From an uncultured Coprococcus sp. (GTDB lineage: Bacteria; Bacillota; Clostridia; Lachnospirales; Lachnospiraceae): DNA of 20,418 nt. The notes under the pieces were generated by a model, which had not been told where the DNA came from, did not search any database, and saw only the letters and a program-made list of their open reading frames with translations. The stretch spans positions 1 through 20,418 of the forward strand of contig URJI01000052.1 in assembly GCA_900548215.1 (NCBI GenBank), written 5' to 3'. Below are positions 1-5,965 of this stretch, piece by piece. Position 1 is the first letter of the stretch; every line of letters starts with the position of its first letter. A program made the position numbers and the translations under genes.

Positions 1-2045
1 TTCTCGGAATCGTGCCAAAGAGATACAGAGAGCTAAATGTCTCAAAGCTCGACACGTACTTTGCCATGGCAAGGGGATATCAGGGCGAGTCAGGTGATGT
101 GAAGGCACTTGCGATGAAGAAGTGGTTCAACACGAACTATCACTACATAGTTCCGGAGATAGAGGATGACACAGTGATAAGCCTAGACAGTGAGAAGCTT
201 ATAGGTGAATATGAGGAGGCCAGGGAACTGGGGATCAAGACAAAGCCTATGGTTACAGGACCGTACACAATGCTTAAGCTCTGCAGATATGTGGGATCAA
301 AGAATGCAGAAGATTTTGCTGATGAAGTGGCAGAGGCCTACAGACAGCTCATCGCCGAGTGCGATGAAGAGAATGTGGAGTGGCTGCAATTTGATGAACC
401 ATCATTGGTGAGAGATATGGATGACGATGATAAGGCACTTTTCCACAGGGTGTATGACAGGGTATTTGCAGATCGTGCAGACTGTAAGATACTTCTCCAG
501 ACATACTTCGGTGATGTGAGGGATGTGTATGAGGATATCATAAATATGCCATTTGCCGGAATAGGTCTTGACTTTATAGAGGGCAGACAGACTGGAGAGC
601 TTATCAACAGATACGGATTCCCTGGGGATAAGGTACTTTTTGCCGGTCTGGTAAATGGAAAAAATATCTGGAGAAATCATTATGACAAGACACTCAAGAT
701 CATAAGGCGGCTCCGTGATAAGAAGATAGATGTGGTTTTGACCACATCATGCTCACTGCTCCATGTGCCATACACACTTAAGCACGAGACGAAGCTGTCA
801 CAGTACTACCTGAAGTTCTTTGCATTTGCGGAGGAGAAACTTATTGAACTCTCGGAGCTTGCGGCACTTGCCGAGAGTTATAACTATACAGAGCTTGAGG
901 CATACCACAAGAACCAGGAGTTATTTGCGGGAACAAGAGACTGCAACAGCGACGAGGTGAGACAGAGACTTGTGGCAGTGACTGAGGCAGATTATGTAAG
1001 ACTTCCGAAGAGAAGTGAGAGGCAGGCTCTCCAGAAGAAGAAGTTTGGGCTTCCAGAACTTCCGACCACCACTATAGGTTCATTCCCACAGACCAAGGAT
1101 GTAAAGTCACAGAGAGCACAGCTCAGAAAGGGAGAGATATCTGAGCAGGAATATGTGGACTTTGTAAAGGGAAAGATAAAGGAATGTGTAAAGTGGCAGG
1201 AGGACATCGGACTGGATGTGCTTGTGCATGGCGAGTATGAACGAAATGACATGGTTGAATATTTCGGTGAGGCACTTGGCGGATTCCTGTTCACTGAGAA
1301 AGCGTGGGTACAGTCATATGGAACGAGATGCGTAAAGCCGCCTGTGATATGGGGTGACGTATACCGCAAAAAGCCGATCACGGTTGATTGGTCTGTATAT
1401 GCGCAGTCGCTCACAGACAAGATCATGAAGGGAATGTTGACGGGTCCGGTGACGATACTCAATTGGTCGTTCCCAAGAGAGGATATCTCCATAAAGAACT
1501 CTATATCACAGATAGCGCTTGCAATCAGAGATGAGGTGCTGGATCTGGAGGCGCATGGAATCAGGATGATACAGATAGATGAGGCGGCACTTAGAGAGAA
1601 ACTTCCGCTCAGAAAATCTGACTGGTATACAGAATACCTTGATTTTGCAATACCTGCATTCCGTCTGACACACAGCGGAGTGAAAGCGGAGACGCAGATA
1701 CACACACATATGTGCTACAGTGAATTTACAGATATAATACCAGCCATAGATGACATGGACGCGGATGTCATCACATTTGAGGCGTCAAGGTCTGATCTTC
1801 AGATACTGGATTCTCTCAGGGAGAATAATTTCGAGACAGAGGTGGGACCAGGAGTGTATGATATTCACTCCCCGAGAGTTCCGTCTGTAGCAGAGATCGT
1901 GAAGGCGGTAAATGTCATGCTCACGAAGATAGGCAGGGATAAGCTTTGGATCAATCCTGACTGTGGTCTTAAGACGAGAGGCGTGCCTGAGACTGATGCC
2001 AGCCTCAGAAATATGGTCGAGGCTGCCAGACAGGTAAGAAAATAA
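1..2045 (+). CDS. metE: Cobalamin-independent methionine synthase MetE (5' truncated by window edge)
   Basis: Transfers the methyl group of 5-methyltetrahydropteroyl-triglutamate to homocysteine, the last step of methionine synthesis in the cytoplasm. The visible part aligns by eye with MetE from about residue 80 onward. N-terminal half motifs include KWFNTNYHY and CSLLHVP; C-terminal half motifs include TTTIGSFPQT, HGEYERNDMVEYFGE and NPDCGLKTRG. The four zinc ligands of the family are present: His (codon 1707-1709), Cys (1713-1715), Glu (1779-1781) and Cys (1962-1964), with His-to-last-Cys spacing of 85 residues as in E. coli. The frame stays open to base 3 (reading L-G-I-V-P-K-R), so the GTG at 12 is an internal valine and not the start; about 75-80 residues are missing. 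It ends with TAA, and the tetR promoter follows within 15 nt. Confidence 0.97.
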   Translation, partial: LGIVPKRYRELNVSKLDTYFAMARGYQGESGDVKALAMKKWFNTNYHYIVPEIEDDTVISLDSEKLIGEYEEARELGIKTKPMVTGPYTMLKLCRYVGSKNAEDFADEVAEAYRQLIAECDEENVEWLQFDEPSLVRDMDDDDKALFHRVYDRVFADRADCKILLQTYFGDVRDVYEDIINMPFAGIGLDFIEGRQTGELINRYGFPGDKVLFAGLVNGKNIWRNHYDKTLKIIRRLRDKKIDVVLTTSCSLLHVPYTLKHETKLSQYYLKFFAFAEEKLIELSELAALAESYNYTELEAYHKNQELFAGTRDCNSDEVRQRLVAVTEADYVRLPKRSERQALQKKKFGLPELPTTTIGSFPQTKDVKSQRAQLRKGEISEQEYVDFVKGKIKECVKWQEDIGLDVLVHGEYERNDMVEYFGEALGGFLFTEKAWVQSYGTRCVKPPVIWGDVYRKKPITVDWSVYAQSLTDKIMKGMLTGPVTILNWSFPREDISIKNSISQIALAIRDEVLDLEAHGIRMIQIDEAALREKLPLRKSDWYTEYLDFAIPAFRLTHSGVKAETQIHTHMCYSEFTDIIPAIDDMDADVITFEASRSDLQILDSLRENNFETEVGPGVYDIHSPRVPSVAEIVKAVNVMLTKIGRDKLWINPDCGLKTRGVPETDASLRNMVEAARQVRK

Positions 2046-2057
2046 TATATAAAATGA

Positions 2058-2086
2058 TTGACAAATAAACGACCGTTTACTAATAT
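2058..2086 (+). promoter_or_regulatory. Sigma-A promoter of the TetR-family gene
   Basis: A consensus -35 TTGACA (2058-2063), a 17-bp spacer and a -10 TAATAT (2081-2086) lie just after the metE stop. Transcription would start near 2093, about 55 nt before the regulator's preferred ATG. The spacer is almost entirely filled by one arm of the inverted repeat at 2064-2106, so a bound repressor would block RNA polymerase. This is one of the best-matching promoters in the window. Confidence 0.8.
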
Positions 2087-2106
2087 AAAGTAAACGGTCG
2101 TTTATT
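2064..2106. promoter_or_regulatory. Double TetR-type operator / 18-bp perfect inverted repeat
   Basis: Arms 2064-2081 and 2089-2106 are perfect 18-nt reverse complements around a 7-nt centre. Each arm is itself a near-perfect palindrome, TAAACG-AC-CGTTTA, the size and shape of a TetR-family operator. One copy fills the -35/-10 spacer; the other covers the expected start point. The simplest reading is two operators for autorepression by the TetR protein encoded next. As RNA, the same sequence forms an 18-bp stem that could also end metE transcripts, although no clean U-run follows. Confidence 0.75.
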
Positions 2107-2148
2107 GCTTACGGATTTAAAATGCTGAAGTGGAAGGGCGTGCACAAT

Positions 2149-2760
2149 ATGGAAGAAATTAAAGTCACAAGAGATACTAAGGAAGAGATATTGATAATGG
2201 CACTTCACAGATTTGCCAGAGATGGTTATGAGGCGGTGTCGGTTAGCCAGATAGCGGGTGATCTTGGGATTACAAAGGGAGCTTTGTACCGACATTATAA
2301 GAATAAGCGGGATATATTTGATCATATTGTCGCGAGGATGGAACAGGGTGACAGTGATCAGGCGGAAAGTCATGACATGCCAGATGGCGATAAAGAGAGC
2401 ATGCCGGAAAAGTATGAAGAGGTATCACTGGATGACTTTGTGCAGTACAGTAGATCCATGTTCGAGTACTGGACAGAGGATGATTTTGCATCTTCTTTTA
2501 GAAAACTGCTTGTGATAGAACAGTTCCGCAGTGCGGAGATGCAGGCTCTGTATCAGCAGTATCTTGTGGCGGGACCTGTCGGTTATGTAAAGGACCTGTT
2601 CAAGAGCATGGGAATCAAAGGCGCGAAGAAAAAAGCGGCACAGTTTTATGCGATCATGTTCCTGTACTATAGCCTTTATGATGGAGCGTCCGACAGGAAA
2701 AAGATAAAGAAACAATTTGACCAGGCAATAAGTGAATTTGCAAAAAACTTACAGGTTTGA
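2149..2760 (+). CDS. TetR/AcrR-family transcriptional regulator
   Basis: A 203-residue DNA-binding repressor, the normal length for the family. The N-terminal tetracycline-repressor-type helix-turn-helix occupies about residues 31-50 (ITKGALYRHYKNK is the classic recognition-helix signature). The C-terminal ligand-binding half is divergent and gives no ligand clue. The start at 2149 is preferred because a purine-rich GGAAGGG precedes it and because TetR proteins begin a short way before the first helix; an ATG at 2122 would add nine residues but has a poor ribosome site. Twin palindromic operators in its promoter indicate autoregulation. An acetyltransferase gene follows after 85 nt and may be a target or co-transcribed. 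The function beyond TetR family is not recognisable. Confidence 0.9.
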   Translation: MEEIKVTRDTKEEILIMALHRFARDGYEAVSVSQIAGDLGITKGALYRHYKNKRDIFDHIVARMEQGDSDQAESHDMPDGDKESMPEKYEEVSLDDFVQYSRSMFEYWTEDDFASSFRKLLVIEQFRSAEMQALYQQYLVAGPVGYVKDLFKSMGIKGAKKKAAQFYAIMFLYYSLYDGASDRKKIKKQFDQAISEFAKNLQV

Positions 2761-2791
2761 TTATACATTTGAGTATATTAAGTAACTTACA

Positions 2792-2825
2792 GATCACCAT
2801 AAGAAATTTTCGCTGTTTGGTGATC
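2792..2825 (+). other. Inverted repeat just upstream of the acetyltransferase ribosome site
   Basis: GATCACCA (2792-2799) pairs with TGGTGATC (2818-2825), an 8-bp perfect stem with an 18-nt loop, ending five bases before the AAGGAGG ribosome site. No U-run follows, so it is not a standard terminator. It may be an operator or an mRNA structure affecting translation of the next gene. Eight matching bases at this spacing could also arise by chance. Confidence 0.35.
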
Positions 2826-2845
2826 GGCAGAAGGAGGTAGATGGA

Positions 2846-3505
2846 ATGAATGATCATGGGAATATCAGCCAGGTCAGGCTTGGTGAAGATCTGGTTATAC
2901 GATTGGAAAAAGAGGATGAATACCGGGTAGTCGAGAACCTGGTGAGGGATAGTTTTTGGAATGTGTATCGTCCCGGCTGTCAGGAACACTATGTGCTCAA
3001 TCAGCTGAGAAATGACAGTGCATTTGTCCCGGAGCTGGATTTAGTTATGCTGCAAAAAGGAGAACTCATCGGGCAGAATATGTTTATGAGGGCAGAAATA
3101 ACTGCGGATGACGGAAGAAGTATTCAGGTTATGACGATGGGCCCTATATGCATAAAGAATGAACTTAAGCGTAAGGGATACGGGAAGATACTGCTTGACT
3201 ATTCAATGCAGAAAGCTGCAGAACTTGGCTGCGGAGCACTGTGCTTTGAGGGAAATATTGATTTCTATGGCAAAAGCGGATTCAGACCGGCAAGTGAGTT
3301 TGGCATTCGCTATCATGGACTTGATGAGGGGGAGGATGCATCGTTTTTCCTCTGCAAAGAGCTGATACCCGGCTATCTTGATGGGGTCACAGGTGAGTAC
3401 GCTCCGCCAGAAGGATATTTCGTGGACGAAAAGGCTGCGGAAGAATTTGACAGGCAGTTTCCATATAAAGAGAAAAAGAAACTGCCCGGACAACTCTTTT
3501 CATAA
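2846..3505 (+). CDS. GNAT-family N-acetyltransferase (YhbS-like)
   Basis: A 219-residue acetyl-CoA-dependent acetyltransferase of unknown substrate. The acetyl-CoA pyrophosphate-binding motif A lies at about residues 98-118, with the Q/RxxGxG-type loop K-R-K-G-Y-G-K at 108-114. A typical motif B, FYGKSGF, sits near 140-146, as in YhbS/COG3153 proteins. The roughly 50 residues beyond the core (DGVTGEYAPPEGYF and following) are common in this subgroup. The start follows an excellent AAGGAGG at 2831-2837 with 8-nt spacing; the ATG at 2841 is out of frame and stops at once. The last codons and TAA lie within a palindromic element (3490-3536) that is partly repeated downstream. It lies downstream of tetR in the same direction, possibly an operon. 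Confidence 0.88.
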   Translation: MNDHGNISQVRLGEDLVIRLEKEDEYRVVENLVRDSFWNVYRPGCQEHYVLNQLRNDSAFVPELDLVMLQKGELIGQNMFMRAEITADDGRSIQVMTMGPICIKNELKRKGYGKILLDYSMQKAAELGCGALCFEGNIDFYGKSGFRPASEFGIRYHGLDEGEDASFFLCKELIPGYLDGVTGEYAPPEGYFVDEKAAEEFDRQFPYKEKKKLPGQLFS

Positions 3506-3603
3506 GGGGGACCCGCTTGCGGGGATTCCTTATGAAGCACGCATGCGCCACGCGAAAGCGCCTTTACATGCGCATGCACAACTCTTTTCATAAGGGGAAC
3601 CCG
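3490..3603. repeat. REP-like palindromic element, one full and one partial copy
   Basis: A 20-nt stretch (3490-3509) covering the last codons and stop of the acetyltransferase recurs exactly at 3578-3597; with one mismatch the match extends a few more bases. The first copy folds: TTCATAAGG (3499-3507) pairs with CCTTATGAA (3528-3536) around an inner CCCG-CTTG-CGGG hairpin (3512-3523). The second copy has only the left half. Between them GCATGCGC (3541-3548) pairs perfectly with GCGCATGC (3570-3577), enclosing CGC-GAAA-GCG (3551-3560), a GNRA-capped mini-hairpin. No coding potential is evident. This looks like a REP/MITE-type palindromic repeat and may act as a transcript 3' end. Confidence 0.65.
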
Positions 3604-3642
3604 CCGTAAAATAAAAGAAAATTGTTTCTAAAGCTCCCAAAG

Positions 3643-3747
3643 TTGCAAAAACTGCCGAAAATAGGTTGGAAAAGTTGCAAAAAACACTGCAAAAAGGTTG
3701 GAAAAATTGCAAAAAATTGCTATTATAGGGATAGAAAAGTTGCAAAA
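3643..3747. repeat. 32-bp tandem repeat (about 3.3 units) before the ATPase gene
   Basis: TTGCAAAA occurs at 3643, 3675, 3707 and 3740, i.e. at steps of 32, 32 and 33 bp. Between them GGTTGGAAAA recurs at 3664 and 3696, also 32 bp apart. The three full units are degenerate but align throughout. The 32-bp period is close to three helical turns, so the palindromic TTGCAA cores face the same side of the DNA. The array runs into the 5' leader of the next gene and contains its promoter. It is not CRISPR: there are no unrelated spacers. Cooperative binding of a regulator is the likely role. Confidence 0.75.
3698..3726 (+). promoter_or_regulatory. Promoter of the AAA_14/DUF4143 gene, inside the tandem repeat
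   Basis: A -35 TTGGAA (3698-3703) and a -10 TATTAT (3721-3726) are separated by 17 bp. Transcription would start near 3733, giving a leader of about 35 nt. The -35 comes from the second repeat unit and the -10 from the third, so protein binding to the repeats would directly affect initiation. Confidence 0.55.
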
Positions 3748-3767
3748 GCAGTATGTGGGGTGATTTT

Positions 3768-5132
3768 ATGCTGGAAAGATCGGCAAGAAAATGTATAGAT
3801 TCATGGATTCAGAGCGGCAGAGACGCTTTGCTCATAACGGGAGCGAGACAGATCGGTAAGACATATCTTATAAAAGAATGCCTCAGGGAAAGTGGAGTGC
3901 CATATGTGGAATTGAATTTTATTGACCAACCGGAGCTTGTCACATTATTTGACGGTGCCAGAGATGCAAAGGATCTGCTTATGAGACTTAGCCTGGTGAC
4001 TAAACAGCCTCTTGAGAAAGGCCGTACGATCATATTTTTGGATGAGGTGCAGGAGTTTAAAGATATAGTGACAAGAGTGAAGTTTCTGGTGGAAGATGGG
4101 AGCTACAGGTATATCATGAGCGGTTCGCTTTTGGGCGTAGAGCTTAATGACCTCAGATCTGCACCGGTTGGATATCTGCGTGTATGCGATATGTATCCGA
4201 TGGATCTGTGCGAATTTATGGTTTCTGTTGGTGTGAATCAGAATGTAATCGACACACTGAAGGAATGCTTTATGCAGAGGCTGCCTGTTGACTCGTTTGT
4301 ACATGAAAAAATGCTTGATGTATTTAATCTGTATCTTATCGTGGGCGGAATGCCGGAGGCGGTCAATACCTATGTGGAGACAAATGATCTTGCGAAGGTA
4401 GCGGAGGTACATGAAAAGATAGTTAGATTATATAAGAGTGATTTTACAAAGTATGAGACAAGATACAAGCTGAAACTGCAGGAGATATATGATGCTATGC
4501 CGGGACAGCTTGATCAGAAAAATAAACGGTTCCAGATCAATAGTATAGGTAAAGGTCTCAGTTATGACAGGGTTGCAAATGATTTCCTGTGGCTTAAGGA
4601 TGCTGGGGTTGCGATACCGGTCTATAATATAAGTGAGCCGAAACTTCCGCTTGTGATCAGTGAGAATAGGAATCTGTTTAAACTATTTTTCTCCGATGTA
4701 GGGCTGCTGACAAGTAGGTATTCGGATCAGGTGAAAATGGCGATACTGAATAAAGAAAAATCTATAAACAATGGTGCGCTATTTGAAAATGTGGTTTCCC
4801 AGGAACTACTCAGCAAAGGTCATAAAGAATATTATTTTAACAGCAAAAAGCAGGGTGAGCTTGATTTTGTAATAGAACTGAATGGAAAAGTAGTTCCACT
4901 GGAGATAAAATCGGGTAAGGATTACAAACGGCACTCTGCGTTGTGTAATGTCTTGGCTGATGAAAATTACGGAATAGAATATGCATATGTTTTTTCGGAG
5001 GGAAATGTAGAGGTCAGCGGCAAAAAAGTATATTTGCCGATATATATGATTGCGTTTCTGGAAAACGAAAAGATGGCTGACACGATATATAAACTTGACC
5101 TATCAGGGTTGACGTTCGATAAGGATATGTAG
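3768..5132 (+). CDS. AAA_14 / DUF4143 ATPase (COG1373 family)
   Basis: A 454-residue protein of the widespread family with an N-terminal AAA_14 P-loop ATPase and a C-terminal DUF4143 domain. Walker A GARQIGKT lies at residues 25-32 (the family usually reads GxRQxGKT), Walker B IIFLDEVQE near 88-96, and a sensor-like MSGSLLG near 117-123. The C-terminal part carries GELDFVIE (363-370) and LEIKSGK (378-384), an arrangement like a PD-(D/E)xK nuclease core. Biological roles of this family are poorly defined. The ATG at 3768 is preferred over the one at 3753 because GGGGTGA sits just before it and relatives begin M-(L/I)-E-R. The gene is flanked upstream by repeats and lies 51 nt before trpF. Confidence 0.9.
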   Translation: MLERSARKCIDSWIQSGRDALLITGARQIGKTYLIKECLRESGVPYVELNFIDQPELVTLFDGARDAKDLLMRLSLVTKQPLEKGRTIIFLDEVQEFKDIVTRVKFLVEDGSYRYIMSGSLLGVELNDLRSAPVGYLRVCDMYPMDLCEFMVSVGVNQNVIDTLKECFMQRLPVDSFVHEKMLDVFNLYLIVGGMPEAVNTYVETNDLAKVAEVHEKIVRLYKSDFTKYETRYKLKLQEIYDAMPGQLDQKNKRFQINSIGKGLSYDRVANDFLWLKDAGVAIPVYNISEPKLPLVISENRNLFKLFFSDVGLLTSRYSDQVKMAILNKEKSINNGALFENVVSQELLSKGHKEYYFNSKKQGELDFVIELNGKVVPLEIKSGKDYKRHSALCNVLADENYGIEYAYVFSEGNVEVSGKKVYLPIYMIAFLENEKMADTIYKLDLSGLTFDKDM

Positions 5133-5183
5133 CATCAGTTTTCGCCTGTTGACGAGCCGATGTTAAAAAATAGGAGAGACAGC

Positions 5184-5828
5184 ATGAAGATAAAGATGTG
5201 CGGAATCACGACCCCGGCCGATGTGGCCGCGGTGAATGAGGTGAGACCTGATTATATAGGAATGGTGATGTATTTCCCGAAATCAAAGAGAAATGTCAGT
5301 GCGGAGGCTGCGCGCATGTTACTCGAAGAACTGAGGAAAGAAGTGAAGAAGGTTGCAGTGGTGGTATCCCCGGATGCGGAGCAGATAGCGGAGATAGGTG
5401 AGCTGGGATTTGATGTGATACAGATTCATGGACAGACCAGCGATGAGCTTATAGAGAGTGCGCATTTGCCTGTGTGGAAGGCGTTCAATGTGAAGGATAT
5501 GGATATGTACCCACATTATCAAAGCCTTTCGAATGTTGCAGGTTATGTGTTCGATGCCGGTGAACCTGGAAGTGGCAAGACATTTGACTGGAACAGTTTG
5601 ACGGATATCGACAGAGATGGAAGGCTGTTTGTGCTTGCCGGAGGTCTCACGCCGGACAATGTGCGGCGGGCGATAGAGCAGGTGCATCCTGACGTAGTCG
5701 ATGTGTCATCTGGCATAGAGTACGATGTGGTAGGTGGCGTCCAAAAATCGGGCAAGGATCCGGAGAAGATGCGTCTGATGAAGAGGAATATCGCTACTTG
5801 GCAGATTTCTGGTAAATCTGATAATTGA
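5184..5828 (+). CDS. trpF: Phosphoribosylanthranilate isomerase TrpF
   Basis: Catalyses the Amadori rearrangement of N-(5-phosphoribosyl)anthranilate in tryptophan synthesis. The 214-residue length fits a single-domain (beta/alpha)8 TrpF. KMCGIT at residues 4-9 supplies the catalytic base Cys6, and FDAGEPGSGKTFDW (123-136) supplies the catalytic acid Asp124. Phosphate-binding segments LAGGLTPDNV (151-160) and DVSSGIE (173-179) are intact. The start at 5184 has AGGAGA six bases upstream; an ATG at 5160 adds an atypical tail without a ribosome site. No other trp gene is in the window, so this is a solitary copy, possibly co-transcribed with the ATPase. No T-box or attenuator structure was seen in the 51-nt gap. 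A bidirectional terminator follows. Confidence 0.95.
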   Translation: MKIKMCGITTPADVAAVNEVRPDYIGMVMYFPKSKRNVSAEAARMLLEELRKEVKKVAVVVSPDAEQIAEIGELGFDVIQIHGQTSDELIESAHLPVWKAFNVKDMDMYPHYQSLSNVAGYVFDAGEPGSGKTFDWNSLTDIDRDGRLFVLAGGLTPDNVRRAIEQVHPDVVDVSSGIEYDVVGGVQKSGKDPEKMRLMKRNIATWQISGKSDN

Positions 5829-5895
5829 TTCTCGCTAATCACAGTCAAAATGGTGAAAAAGATACAAAATTGTATCTAAATACTCCTATAAGCGG

Positions 5896-5930
5896 AAAAA
5901 AGGACAAAGTTTGGAGACTTTGTCCTTTTT
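5896..5930. terminator. Bidirectional rho-independent terminator between trpF and lacZ
   Basis: GGACAAAGT pairs with ACTTTGTCC across the six-base loop TTGGAG. The stem is flanked by an A-run on the left (5896-5901) and a T-run on the right (5926-5930), so both converging transcripts end in U-tracts. It is well placed to end trpF from the left and lacZ from the right. Confidence 0.92.
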
Positions 5931-5965
5931 CATGAGATAAACTTAATTTAGCGATAATTTTGTAT

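Noticed and set aside
12..14. GTG as the start of metE
   Set aside because: The frame is open to the window edge and reads typical MetE sequence before it; the protein is about 75-80 residues short of family length, so the true start is upstream.
992..1705. 237-codon open frame on the minus strand
   Set aside because: It is antisense to the conserved C-terminal half of metE, Ser/Cys-rich and without family features; a shadow frame.
3643..3747. CRISPR array
   Set aside because: Units are contiguous, degenerate tandem repeats without unrelated spacers, and no cas genes are nearby.
5133..5183. T-box or trp attenuator before trpF
   Set aside because: Only 51 bases, with no T-box sequence, tandem Trp codons or alternative hairpins.
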